From NCBI RefSeq assembly GCF_013299165.1, contig NZ_JAAFKD010000041.1, positions 1-49,815 of the forward strand: 49,815 nucleotides of DNA, given 5' to 3'. Positions 15,174 to 23,107 of the stretch are shown here, one piece after another. Made by a program: the position numbers and the translations under genes. The notes beneath the pieces are model-generated. The model did no database searches. It saw only the letters and a list, made by a program, of their open reading frames with translations, and was not told the origin of the DNA. The number at the start of each line of letters is the position of its first letter. Position 1 is the stretch's first letter. Origin of the DNA: Microcoleus sp. bin38.metabat.b11b12b14.051 (GTDB lineage Bacteria; Cyanobacteriota; Cyanobacteriia; Cyanobacteriales; Microcoleaceae).

Positions 15174-16325
15174 ATGAAAAACCGCGTAACCTTGGTATCT
15201 GTTAGCCTAGTTCGCGGTAGGCTCAGATTGCGCCTACCGCGAACTATATGGGAAGATAGAAAGCAAAAATACTTGTACCTAGAACTAGCTGACAACTCTG
15301 AAAATAGAAAACTTGCAGAAATCAAAGCAAGGCAGATAGAATTAGATATTTTATCGGGCAATTTCGATCCTACTTTATCGAAATATTCTAGCAAAGTGTA
15401 TGAAGCCCCACCAATAGAAGTAAAACATGAAGAAATTACTTTTATTGAGATTTATACTAAATACACCAATTCCCGAAAAAGAATCACCAGCAAAAGTACC
15501 CAAAAGGGATATTTAGTAACTATTGCAAATTTGGAGCGCAGCCCGTTCAAGCTGCAATCACAAGCCATCAGCCTCAAAGATTGGGCGATCGAGAATCTTC
15601 CTGTGGATACTGCCAGAAGATTTTTGATGCAGGTAAATGCAGCCTGCAACTGGGCGGTTCAGCGCTCAATAATAGAAAGCAATCCATTCTCTAAAATTGA
15701 TATCAAGCTAAAAACTTCAAAATCCAAAAACAAAATTCACCCATTTACATCAGCCGAAGAGCAGGCAATCATTAACGCCTTTAAAGATTCGGAAAATTAT
15801 TCCGATCTAACTTGTCTTATTAAATTTTTCTTTCTTACCGGATGCAGAACATCCGAAGCCCTGGGGCTTCAATGGCAACATATAGCTGAAGACTCTATTA
15901 ATTTCAGGGAAACCGTAGTCACGGGAGTCGGCGGTACATATAGAAATGACAGAACAAAAAGCACGGAAAGATACTTTCCATGCAATGAGCAATTAAAAAA
16001 ATTGCTGTTAACTATCAAGCCCGAGAACTACGGGCCAGAAATATCAGTATTTGTGAGGGCTGACAATACACCCATCACCTACTGCGAGCTACGAAATGCT
16101 TGGTATGGGAAAGGCGATCGCCTGGGAATAGTCAGGCAACTCGCTACTGACCTCAAAATCGAAGCCTACCGCATTCAATACAACACCCGACATACTTTTA
16201 TATCGCGATGCCTAGAAGCTGGTATTGCACCGGTACAGGTGGCGGCTTGGGTTGGCAACTCGCCAGCCATGATCTACCAGCACTATGCTGGAATTATATG
16301 TAAAATACCCGTGCCGATATTTTGA
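15174..16325 (+). CDS. int: Tyrosine recombinase / integrase
   Basis: This 383-residue phage-type integrase has a SAM-like N-terminal core-binding domain and a C-terminal catalytic domain. The catalytic positions read as R225 (LTGCRTSEALG), a Lys in the beta hairpin (RTKST, about 260-264), R339 in NTRHTFIS (the usual preceding His is replaced by Tyr336 or thereabouts), N362 where His is more common (WVGNSPAM) and nucleophile Y371 (IYQHYAG). These substitutions occur in other cyanobacterial integrases, so it is probably active. It presumably integrates the element into a tRNA-Thr gene; the fragment at 28,664-28,710 fits. It lies more than 12 kb from that end, which is unusual since int normally sits beside att. 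Confidence 0.9.
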   Translation: MKNRVTLVSVSLVRGRLRLRLPRTIWEDRKQKYLYLELADNSENRKLAEIKARQIELDILSGNFDPTLSKYSSKVYEAPPIEVKHEEITFIEIYTKYTNSRKRITSKSTQKGYLVTIANLERSPFKLQSQAISLKDWAIENLPVDTARRFLMQVNAACNWAVQRSIIESNPFSKIDIKLKTSKSKNKIHPFTSAEEQAIINAFKDSENYSDLTCLIKFFFLTGCRTSEALGLQWQHIAEDSINFRETVVTGVGGTYRNDRTKSTERYFPCNEQLKKLLLTIKPENYGPEISVFVRADNTPITYCELRNAWYGKGDRLGIVRQLATDLKIEAYRIQYNTRHTFISRCLEAGIAPVQVAAWVGNSPAMIYQHYAGIICKIPVPIF

Positions 16326-16329
16326 CAGC

Positions 16330-16344
16330 GGAACCAATGGTTCC
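16330..16344. repeat. Element palindrome GGAACCAWTGGTTCC, copy 3
   Basis: A perfect 15-bp palindrome with central A, five bases beyond the integrase stop codon. It is the only copy placed directly next to int; two more lie by the tRNA end. Confidence 0.85.
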
Positions 16345-16364
16345 ACTATCGGGGTCATCCCAGC

Positions 16365-16397
16365 ACAAAAAAAGCCCCCGTTTTTTCAAGGGGACTT
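16365..16397 (-). terminator. Terminator of the HAD operon
   Basis: On the minus strand AAGTCCCC and GGGGGCTT form a stem with one bulge, followed by a run of T. It lies between convergent int and the leftward phosphatase operon and stops the latter; its effect on int is less clear. Confidence 0.55.
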
Positions 16398-16416
16398 GGG
16401 AAAACAAAACTTGTAT

Positions 16417-16995
16417 TCAAAGTGCAAGGAATTTTAGCAGCACATTTTGATCAGTGTGAGTACAGGGAATCTCAGTCATCCCCGGTGTGAATTTTGCCAG
16501 CATCACATCTGCTGGAATAAAGTTTATCCCAGCAGTTAGGGCTGCTTGCTTGTCCTCGGGTCGATCGCCCGTCATCCAAGCGTCATCAAGTCCAAAACTT
16601 TGAGACGCAAGCAATAGCATTCCATGCCCTGGTTTTCTGCAAGATATTACGCTATCTCCAGATTCTGGGGCACTGAAAGGCAACGGCTCATTATCCCGAG
16701 AAACTTGGCAACAGCTTTCTCCCCACGTAGGACAAAAGAAAATCTCCGAAAGCTGTGGAAACAAACTTAAAGTAATTCGTTGTTCGGCGATCGCACTTTC
16801 CAGACTTTTGTGACCAGCAGCGACACCGCCCTGGTTTGTAATTCCGATGCAGACAAATCCTTTTGATTGATAGTAAATAATTGCTTTTTCAGCACCGGCG
16901 ATCGGTTGCTGATCTTCGGGTTCGTTGATAAAAGTTTTGCCTGATTTGGTTTGACGCAATGTGCCATCTAAGTCAAAGAAAAAGATTTTGGTCAT
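16417..16995 (-). CDS. HAD-IIIA phosphatase, GmhB/PNKP-like
   Basis: This 192-residue HAD hydrolase has all four motifs: motif I FFFDLDGT (D8, D10), motif II ITNQGG (T53), motif III RKPGHGM (K121) and motif IV GDRPEDKQAA (143-152). Family HAD-IIIA includes heptose bisphosphate phosphatase (GmhB), histidinol phosphatase and the 3'-phosphatase part of polynucleotide kinase. The DLDGTLRQTKSGKTF start most resembles the PNKP-type phosphatase. It could therefore remove 3'-phosphates during DNA or RNA end repair; substrate choice cannot be decided from sequence. The ATG overlaps the upstream HTH gene's stop by four bases, so the pair is coupled. Confidence 0.78.
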   Translation of the reverse strand: MTKIFFFDLDGTLRQTKSGKTFINEPEDQQPIAGAEKAIIYYQSKGFVCIGITNQGGVAAGHKSLESAIAEQRITLSLFPQLSEIFFCPTWGESCCQVSRDNEPLPFSAPESGDSVISCRKPGHGMLLLASQSFGLDDAWMTGDRPEDKQAALTAGINFIPADVMLAKFTPGMTEIPCTHTDQNVLLKFLAL

Positions 16996-17300
16996 GATGC
17001 CCTCATAAAATATTTGTGCTTGTGTCGCCCGTTAACATTCGATTCTTCACTAACGGCCCCGATCTGAACTCCGCCATTTTGCAAAGCAAGAATGATTTGT
17101 TTTGCGTATTCTGGCGAAATTTCAAGATTACTTGCTATTTCTTCAGCAGTCTCGCCGCCAAAAAAACGGATTCTTGTGTATACTTCACGAGCAGTTTCTA
17201 GTCCATCGTTTTGCCAGTGAAAATTGAATTTGGGTAATGGATTGCCCAGTGCGATGTCTTGTGCGTATAATACGATGCGATCGTACAGATTTTTGTGCAT
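16992..17300 (-). CDS. Winged-helix-like protein, 102 aa
   Basis: The middle part (about 50-80; GETAEEIASNLEISPEYAKQ then IILALQNGG) reads as a winged helix, and the basic end (GRHKHKYF) could be the wing or tail. No named family is recognised. It is coupled by an ATGA overlap to the HAD phosphatase, which suggests a shared task or a regulator. The N-terminus has aromatic and basic residues without a signal peptide. Confidence 0.55.
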   Translation of the reverse strand: MHKNLYDRIVLYAQDIALGNPLPKFNFHWQNDGLETAREVYTRIRFFGGETAEEIASNLEISPEYAKQIILALQNGGVQIGAVSEESNVNGRHKHKYFMRAS

Positions 17301-17434
17301 AATCCCTTAACCACTAGAGCCTGACCGTTTTTGAAATTCAGATAACTTGTTGCTATGAACTTTATATTATTGCAGTGCTTGTCGCCTATTTGATTCCAAA
17401 ATAGTAAAATCAAAGTACCCTGTCAAGTGATTTT

Positions 17435-17778
17435 ATGAAAAAAAATAGCACAACCTCCAAAGTTTTACCCAGAGGAAGAAACGGCGGAAGAAAACCCAAT
17501 GTTTCGACCAGTAGGAAACCAACTCAGGCTAATATTCTGATTCCCGCCGAGGAGTTAGATGCTTTTTGGGATTTGATGCCATCTGCTACCGATCGCAATC
17601 AGCTAATCTCCAAATGGGTGAGAGCGATCGCCTATTCGCTCAGTCACCCGCTCTGCTTAAGGTGATTGCCTACCTGGAAGCTCAATCAGAGCCTCCAGAG
17701 GATTTACTAGATGAGTGTCAGGCTCTTCTAGTGAATCGTGATTCAAGCGGTGAGGAGCAAGCGGATTTGATTTTTTAA
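17435..17778 (+). pseudogene. RHH-type small gene, apparently frameshifted
   Basis: The first frame (17435-17665) gives a basic N-terminus and a ribbon-helix-helix-like section, NILIPAEELDAFWDLMPS with DRNQLISKWVRAIAYS, and stops after SHPLCLR. The next frame (-1) continues to 17778 as PALLKVIAYLEAQSEPPEDL and on. The join near 17650 would make one protein of about 114 residues with an RHH domain and an acidic tail, as expected for an antitoxin or plasmid copy regulator. Either a real frameshift or two overlapping genes could explain it; no clear -1 slippery heptamer is visible. Confidence 0.5.
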
Positions 17779-17791
17779 TTGTTAATTCCAT

Positions 17792-17831
17792 AAAAAAACG
17801 GCGTCAGTTATTCAACTGACGCCGTTTTTTT
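17792..17831. terminator. Strong bidirectional terminator
   Basis: AAAAAAACGGCGTCAGTT, loop ATTC, and the exact complement running into TTTTTTT. It is a perfect 18-bp stem between the rightward RHH gene and the leftward late operon, and will stop transcription from both. Confidence 0.9.
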
Positions 17832-17838
17832 GACCAAT

Positions 17839-18357
17839 TTACTTACTTATGTAGTGCACCCAGAATTCCCCATCATGGGCTGAGGTGCGTCGAATAAGGT
17901 CGTATGAATAATGCAAGTAAGCTCCGCTAACAGTTGTGTCATAGCCAGTGGAGTGCCACTCGCCGTAGGGATCATGCACGATGAATCCCTCGTCATCGTA
18001 GCCAACCAGCGTAATAATGTGGCCGAAAGATGTGAAATACCCGTGGATTACGCACGGGTTGCCGGCTGCAAGGTGGTCTTTGCAGCGATCGAATGTTCCA
18101 TTGACAGTAAAATCGTCCTTCAGACCGTGGGCTTGCACCATCTTTGCCAAGTCAGCCGGCGAGTGGCGACTAAGCCCCTCGTGCAACATTCTTCGGTAAA
18201 TCTCATCCTCTAGTTGGGCGAGAGTTTTCCCTTTAATCTTGAAAAAGTTTAGACAGGTTGCGATCGCAGTGACGTTACAAGACCCTGTTGGGTTTTCAAG
18301 GTTATCTAGTTGGGATTTGTATGAAATATTTAGTCTTACTTTTTCTGGTCTTTTCAT
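17839..18357 (-). CDS. C39-family cysteine peptidase, endolysin-like
   Basis: This 172-residue papain-like C39 peptidase shows the Gln-Cys-His-Asp set: Q in YKSQLDN (about 16), C27 in TGSCNVTA, H113 in FGHIITLVGYD and D129 in VHDPYGEW. There is no signal peptide or membrane segment. Such proteins serve as bacteriocin-type leader peptidases or, in phages, as cell-wall peptidases. Here it is the last gene of a leftward late-type operon, behind two small membrane proteins, an arrangement like phage lysis cassettes. Peptidoglycan cross-bridge hydrolysis is therefore inferred, not shown. Start ATG overlaps the upstream gene by four bases. Confidence 0.75.
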   Translation of the reverse strand: MKRPEKVRLNISYKSQLDNLENPTGSCNVTAIATCLNFFKIKGKTLAQLEDEIYRRMLHEGLSRHSPADLAKMVQAHGLKDDFTVNGTFDRCKDHLAAGNPCVIHGYFTSFGHIITLVGYDDEGFIVHDPYGEWHSTGYDTTVSGAYLHYSYDLIRRTSAHDGEFWVHYISK

Positions 18358-18539
18358 TTATTTTGCAAAGGCGATGGGGCAAGAAAAGCACTAATTACTG
18401 CAATTATTGCAATTATTAGCTCTACCAATCTTTCTGGAATTGGCTGCGACTCTAGTATTACAATTACTAAGCCTAGACATGAAACTAATGCACAGAGGCA
18501 CAAGCAGGACAATGCAATCCTAGAAAAGTATTTATCCAT
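18354..18539 (-). CDS. Small two-helix membrane protein, holin-like
   Basis: The ATG at 18537-18539 (MDKYFSRIALSCLCLCALVS) was chosen over a TTG at 18572. The 61-residue product has two transmembrane helices (about 8-27 and 35-53) separated by a short polar turn (ESQPIPERL). Size and topology match class II holins. It overlaps the C39 peptidase start and the preceding gene, and that position supports a holin role. No sequence family is recognised. Confidence 0.6.
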   Translation of the reverse strand: MDKYFSRIALSCLCLCALVSCLGLVIVILESQPIPERLVELIIAIIAVISAFLAPSPLQNK

Positions 18540-18816
18540 TTTTATTAAAAGTGAACTGAGAAAGTATCTCAAAAATTAAAGTAATCTGCCCGCTCTGAAA
18601 TTTGACCTCTTGGGCTATCAAACTTATTCTCTGCTCAGATTGAGCCTGTTGTCTTGCCCGGTCGTTTTTTTCTTTTTCTCTTTTCTGTGAATCTTCTTTT
18701 CTAGCTTTTTCTTGCTCTTTATGAGCCTGCCAAATTGTGGCAGCTAAGCCAAGAAAAGAAATGACAACAGCAGCTTCTCCGCCTAACAACAGCTTAAGAT
18801 ATGAATCTTTATTCAT
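18532..18816 (-). CDS. Membrane-anchored coiled-coil protein, spanin/holin-like
   Basis: This 94-residue protein has one N-terminal transmembrane helix (about 10-30; GGEAAVVISFLGLAATIWQA). A highly charged helical stretch follows (KEQEKARKEDSQKREKEKND, about 33-60), then a mixed C-terminal helix. This is the architecture of phage inner-membrane spanins or lysis accessory proteins. It overlaps the small two-helix protein. The assignment rests on topology and context only. Confidence 0.5.
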   Translation of the reverse strand: MNKDSYLKLLLGGEAAVVISFLGLAATIWQAHKEQEKARKEDSQKREKEKNDRARQQAQSEQRISLIAQEVKFQSGQITLIFEILSQFTFNKNG

Positions 18817-18845
18817 TCTACTTTATTGCCAAATAACCAAAGTAA

Positions 18846-19220
18846 CTAAACAAATACATCCAAATTTACATACCAATTAGGCTCAGAATAGTTACCTTTT
18901 CTACTCCACAAATTTTTGCGCACTTCGTACCCAACTGGGGATATTCCAGCGACGCTAAGTGCCGGAGGGATTGGGAGCCACAGGATTAAAGAATGAGGCT
19001 GTGGGTAAAGCTTTTGGACTGGCTCAACCTCCTTTTCCCTGAAGCTTGTGGAGGTTCCCGCCTGCCAGATTCTCCGGAACCAGAGAGAACTAAATACATT
19101 TTCAATATTACCTCCAGAAATAAACTGGAGGCGAAATACGGTACCATCCCCGGCATTGCCCGGGAATGGCAACCATAGAACAGACTCAGGAATAACGCTT
19201 CCTAATGATTGCCAAACCAT
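18846..19220 (-). CDS. Hypothetical beta-rich protein, 124 aa
   Basis: No family is recognised. It is rich in Trp, Pro, Ser and Val and appears mostly beta strand (GNAGDGTVFRLQFISGGNIE; EPNWYVNLDVFV at the end), without a signal peptide. Its ATG overlaps the stop of the 19220-19567 gene by one base (TAATG), so the two are co-translated. Context suggests a small structural or adhesion component. Confidence 0.5.
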   Translation of the reverse strand: MVWQSLGSVIPESVLWLPFPGNAGDGTVFRLQFISGGNIENVFSSLWFRRIWQAGTSTSFREKEVEPVQKLYPQPHSLILWLPIPPALSVAGISPVGYEVRKNLWSRKGNYSEPNWYVNLDVFV

Positions 19221-19567
19221 TAATCCAAAGAACGCCAGATAAAGTGATTAGTTCTTTCCCCAGTTGCCTGGGTGTAGAACAGGTTTGATAGTAGAATTTT
19301 GTGACCCATTTGTTGCCTGTCAAAATCCGGGAATCCATCGTCAACAGCGCGAAGGATTAGTTTTTCTCGGGGTATTTCCATTTTCCAGGCGGTTCGGGCA
19401 TACACCAATGCCTCTTTGATTTTTGATTCTTTCCAGGCCTGGAATTCTGGAGTTGATTGCAAGGCTTGAGATTCGTCAGAAATTGGGGCTTCAACAAATT
19501 TAGTTGCTTTAGGCTGGATTTGGATTATTTCGCTAAAGACAGGTTCGATTTTTTCGGTGTCTATCAT
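19220..19567 (-). CDS. Hypothetical protein, 115 aa
   Basis: No family is recognised. It has an acidic, probably extended N-terminus, then a helical central part (EFQAWKESKIKEALVYARTA). The end (HKILLSNLFYTQATGERTNH) is mixed. Phage genes with this layout next to tail-fibre parts are often assembly chaperones or tail accessory proteins, but this is only a positional analogy. Confidence 0.5.
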   Translation of the reverse strand: MIDTEKIEPVFSEIIQIQPKATKFVEAPISDESQALQSTPEFQAWKESKIKEALVYARTAWKMEIPREKLILRAVDDGFPDFDRQQMGHKILLSNLFYTQATGERTNHFIWRSLD

Positions 19568-19629
19568 GTTTTTATCGGTTTGGGGCGGTTAAAGTAAGGT
19601 GGAGGGCAACAAGTAGAATCAAAGCACTA

Positions 19630-20262
19630 CTATACTGCCGGATCTCCGGGGAACATCAGTCTAGGAGATTTTAATTTCCAGCCTGCCGGAAGATTGTCCT
19701 CTTGGGCCTGACCTACAAAAGTGCTCAGAGTGTCGCCATTCCCCGGCCCTGTGGCTAAGAAAAACTGAGCTTTTGCTGGGCGGGGGAGGCTAGCTCCCCA
19801 AACTAGAGTTGGGATATCCGCGGCAGTCGCAATTTGGATACCTAAGGCGGTTAAAGTTGCTGCGGTGATTTTTACCCGAGTTTCCTGCGGCATATTCCAG
19901 GCATATTTAATACCGCGAACTGTCACGTAAACAGTCACAGCTCGTGCTGTTGTTCCCGTAATAATCCCCCTTTTTTTAGGGATTTTTGATATTTGCCATC
20001 CAGCAGTCTTTAGGGCGGCTAAAATTGCCGGGGTTACTGAACAAAAACTTGAATTCCACCCATCGGCGGTGCGGCGTCTCGCCCGCCTCGGCTTAGGACT
20101 ATTTCCACCCATGAAAGCTAAAGCTGGCGCAACAGCCGGAAGTGGGGTTTGACCTAAATTGTTTCTTTCTTCTGTATCAACGTTTGTTGAGAATACATAA
20201 ATCAGGCCATTATCTAGCGGTACGGATACCGCGTCTCTAGTTTGATATTTATTATCTGGCAT
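19630..20262 (-). CDS. Hypothetical protein, 210 aa
   Basis: No family is recognised. After an N-terminal 55 residues that look like a beta strand domain (NGLIYVFSTNVDTEERN), a basic linker follows (PKPRRARRRTADGW) and then a mixed domain of about 130 residues (GIITGTTARAVTVYVTVRGI). No signal peptide. A possible virion or DNA-binding component because of the basic segment. It is separated from the upstream cluster by 180 bases that contain a hairpin. Confidence 0.5.
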   Translation of the reverse strand: MPDNKYQTRDAVSVPLDNGLIYVFSTNVDTEERNNLGQTPLPAVAPALAFMGGNSPKPRRARRRTADGWNSSFCSVTPAILAALKTAGWQISKIPKKRGIITGTTARAVTVYVTVRGIKYAWNMPQETRVKITAATLTALGIQIATAADIPTLVWGASLPRPAKAQFFLATGPGNGDTLSTFVGQAQEDNLPAGWKLKSPRLMFPGDPAV

Positions 20263-20362
20263 AAAATTACCTTGTCTACTCTCTCAGTCTGAAAGTTACG
20301 ACAAGAACTGTCAAGGGCTGTACTTCTTTGCCAGTAAAGCTTTCATGGGTCTTAACTCTTCG

Positions 20363-20382
20363 CGGATCACTTAAATGATCCG
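20363..20382 (-). terminator. Hairpin in late-region gap
   Basis: CGGATCA (20363-20369), loop CTTAAA, TGATCCG (20376-20382). It lies between the 414-residue gene and the 210-residue gene in the leftward operon. Neither strand shows a T-run directly after it, so termination efficiency is doubtful. Confidence 0.35.
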
Positions 20383-20442
20383 TAAGCGCTCAAAAGTCCT
20401 GCTACCCTTTTATGTAAATTTTTGTTAAGCACGGATCTGGGG

Positions 20443-21687
20443 CTAATTAAGGCGCTCATCCACCTTCATCCGAGGCGCCCGCGAGGTAAGCACGAGACTA
20501 TCTTTTGTCATCGGCAGGACTAACTTTGCGTACCTGAAAGTTACTTTACCGGTTTGCCTTTGATTGGGCAATGCTTTTTCTTGGTTTAACACTTTTCTTT
20601 TGGGCTGGACAATAGGATATTTTTTCGTAGGATTTCGGCTAGCGCCAACCCCCATATAAATTTCATCGAATGTGTGATTCTGGATTTTCAACACATCCTT
20701 AAACACTTTTTCCGCCTCTGAAGCAGAATTGGCTAGAAGCCATAATTTGTAGCCTAGGGGCCAGTTATTGTAGGTATAGCTGCCCCGGCCTCTAGCAATT
20801 GTGTAGGGTCTGTCCGGGGCGTTATTAAAGATTCGCTCGACCGACTTCGCATATCTTTTTATATCTGCGATAGAGATTGCGTTGGCTCCAGGAATTAGCC
20901 CATCATATTCCTGCTGATCCATCAGCCGAAAACTTATCTCTGATTCGAGTGGAGTCCCGGTAGTTCTCCCGCTGTTTATATCTTCTCTGAAGTGAAGGGA
21001 GATGTACGGATGCTTTGACAGACGAGAGATGTCCGAAGTGAGCCTCGGTTGAGAGCTGCTTCCCGCACCATCACTTTTTTGGTTCCACCAATTTATAATT
21101 TGTTGAGCGATTTCTCTGTACGATCCAGTGAAAATATTCCAGTCTTCTTTATTTTGCCTGTTGGGGAAAAAACGAACTACCTTGTAATCAAAATAGTCAG
21201 AATCCACTTTAGCAACTGGCTTTAGCTCTACTATTTTTGGCCTGTTTTCCCTAGAAATTCCAGGCCAGACTTCCTTGTCCTTTTTTTTTGCAGCGGTTCT
21301 TGACTCAGCACTTTCAAATTTATCAAATCCCAGTTCAAACTGTTTAGCCCATTCCGCAAAGTTGAAATACCCAAATCCCCTTACGGTGAGAAGCTGATCT
21401 ATTGCTCTTAGTAAGGATGCTTGCAAGGCAATCTGAGCGTCGTTCCCAGCAATTATCAGCGGTGGTTCGTCATCGAGCCGACCGAAATCGAATTCGTATA
21501 CATCAAAGTACGAACGATCCTCCAGGTTGGAAGATATTTTCTCACCTTCTATATAGGTAGGGGCTTCTCGCTTGTTTACCTCGTTAGTTATTATTCGCTC
21601 GAATCTAGAGAAGTCGGTTGGATCGTTATCCCCTCTAGGCTTTCCGCTGCCTGGAGTTCTAGGTTTAGGTCGTTTGGGTGCCGCCAC
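20443..21687 (-). CDS. Hypothetical late protein, 414 aa
   Basis: No family is recognised. The N-terminus is basic and Pro-rich (PKRPKPRTPGSGKPRGD), typical of a disordered nucleic-acid- or shell-binding arm. A globular part with many Tyr, Phe and Trp follows, with a Lys-rich loop near residue 130. The C-terminal tail is basic again (NQEKALPNQRQTGKVTFRYA). Length and basic arm would suit a capsid or core protein. No capsid fold can be claimed from sequence alone. It overlaps the preceding gene by 23 bases, so it is co-expressed with the whole cluster. Confidence 0.55.
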   Translation of the reverse strand: MAAPKRPKPRTPGSGKPRGDNDPTDFSRFERIITNEVNKREAPTYIEGEKISSNLEDRSYFDVYEFDFGRLDDEPPLIIAGNDAQIALQASLLRAIDQLLTVRGFGYFNFAEWAKQFELGFDKFESAESRTAAKKKDKEVWPGISRENRPKIVELKPVAKVDSDYFDYKVVRFFPNRQNKEDWNIFTGSYREIAQQIINWWNQKSDGAGSSSQPRLTSDISRLSKHPYISLHFREDINSGRTTGTPLESEISFRLMDQQEYDGLIPGANAISIADIKRYAKSVERIFNNAPDRPYTIARGRGSYTYNNWPLGYKLWLLANSASEAEKVFKDVLKIQNHTFDEIYMGVGASRNPTKKYPIVQPKRKVLNQEKALPNQRQTGKVTFRYAKLVLPMTKDSLVLTSRAPRMKVDERLN

Positions 21688-22054
21688 CAGGGGTACCTCC
21701 TTTTCTGTAGTTAATTCTGTATTCCTGGGAAATTTTTCTTAATTTGGGTCGGTTTTGCCAAGCTTCGCCAAAAGCTTCCTCACCAGCCCTTGGTTTATCT
21801 TCAATTGAAAGTTGAGAAGTGTTAGAAAACCCCTTGTTAAATTCCTCAACAAAGGATTTCATGTCACCCACTCCGGTTGCGAGCCGAATTTGGCGCCGGG
21901 TATTGACATCTAGAAACGCAGTCATCCTCAGCTCTTCCTCAAACTCCCCTTCTACCCAATTATCAATATTTTTCCCAGCCTGTTCTGGGGAAAGCATCTT
22001 GCCTTTTTTGTCGGTCAGTCTTGGTCGTTTGGTTCGCTGTCTCTTGATTGCCAT
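21665..22054 (-). CDS. Basic small late protein, 129 aa
   Basis: The ATG at 22052-22054 (MAIKRQRTKRPRLTDKKGKM) was chosen because the longer frame overlaps the upstream gene deeply. The strongly basic first 20 residues are followed by a helical middle (NIDNWVEGEFEEELRMTAFL) and a Gly-rich end. It may bind DNA or act as a scaffold. No family is recognised. Confidence 0.55.
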   Translation of the reverse strand: MAIKRQRTKRPRLTDKKGKMLSPEQAGKNIDNWVEGEFEEELRMTAFLDVNTRRQIRLATGVGDMKSFVEEFNKGFSNTSQLSIEDKPRAGEEAFGEAWQNRPKLRKISQEYRINYRKGGTPGGGTQTT

Positions 22055-22065
22055 TTTATTTTGCT

Positions 22066-23103
22066 CTACACGATTGGTTGACGAACTAGATCGGGTAAAA
22101 AGTCTTGCAGCCCCTCGCCAAAACCCTCTACGAAACCCTCTAAAAATAACCCAAGATTTTTGGTAACTGGGTTGCTTTGAGTGTTTTCGATTTTTTTCTG
22201 AACATATAAGGCTAGGCTCCAGGGCTCTCCACCACCACCCCATTTTTGTACTGTTTCTGCTCCGCCCGGGATTAATTTCATGAGTGGGTGATTTGGCTCA
22301 ATTTTGGCTAGTTGCTTCAGCATCTTTCTTCCATCTCTGTAAAACAAATTCATCATCATTTTTAGCCCCGTGAAAAATACAGTTCTAGAAAGACCCTTAA
22401 GCTGCGTCATTAATTGCGTTCGGGCCTCTTCATTTAAAGCCCTCCATAAAATAGAAATTTTTGTCATGTTTATTTGAACGCGGGGGAAACTAAAAACCCC
22501 CCCGCTTACAAAGCTGGCAAGCCCCGAGCCAAAAGATTCGCCTGTAATGCTGTACAAACTGCTAATGTTTCCCTCAATTTGCCGATTAATCTGCTCGTCG
22601 GTTTGATTAAAGTTGAATGCGTATGCCAACTGTGAAATTCGTAACATTCCTGTCACGGTTTCGGGCCCGGCTCCAAGCAAAACGCCGCCTCCTATAATTG
22701 CTGCCGATAGTGCCCCAAATATTGCCAACCCTTGACCCTCGGGATTGTTGAGTTGCCCAATAATTTTGTCTTTGACAATAATCAATGGCTTCAAAAATCC
22801 TGTTTTCAGTTTCTCTTTAAGTTTTGATGCTCCAATACCTACCGCCTTAGATATTGAGTCCCATATCCCTTGCGGAGAAATAGCTTGAGCAATCTCACCT
22901 ATCTTGGTAACAGCGGATTTAAGGTAGTCGATGTATTTCCCAAGCACCCCTCCCAAATCAATCGATGGATTTGCCATCCACTCGGAAACTTTAGCGCCCT
23001 GCTTACCTAGCCAGTCTTTGGCAGCATCGAAATAATGTGAGGCAGCCGAAGAAGTTTCATTAGCCTTAACACCACCAGGTTGATTTTTGTCATTTGATGA
23101 CAT
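22066..23103 (-). CDS. Late protein with amphipathic and membrane-like helices, 345 aa
   Basis: No family is recognised. After a polar start it has several amphipathic helices (SAVTKIGEIAQAISPQGIWD), then a hydrophobic Gly/Ala-rich segment near 130-150 (LAIFGALSAAIIGGGVLLGA). Further hydrophobic helices and a Gly/Phe-rich end follow (FLEGFVEGFGEGLQDFLPD). Such a mixture suggests a membrane-interacting virion, pore or tape-measure-like protein, although a tape measure would usually be longer. It is packed four bases from the next gene upstream. Confidence 0.55.
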   Translation of the reverse strand: MSSNDKNQPGGVKANETSSAASHYFDAAKDWLGKQGAKVSEWMANPSIDLGGVLGKYIDYLKSAVTKIGEIAQAISPQGIWDSISKAVGIGASKLKEKLKTGFLKPLIIVKDKIIGQLNNPEGQGLAIFGALSAAIIGGGVLLGAGPETVTGMLRISQLAYAFNFNQTDEQINRQIEGNISSLYSITGESFGSGLASFVSGGVFSFPRVQINMTKISILWRALNEEARTQLMTQLKGLSRTVFFTGLKMMMNLFYRDGRKMLKQLAKIEPNHPLMKLIPGGAETVQKWGGGGEPWSLALYVQKKIENTQSNPVTKNLGLFLEGFVEGFGEGLQDFLPDLVRQPIV

Positions 23104-23107
23104 ACGT

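Noticed and set aside
17839..18816. Bacteriocin export/leader peptidase system for the C39 protein
   Set aside because: No ABC transporter domain and no double-glycine precursor peptide accompany it; small membrane proteins in a late operon fit lysis better.
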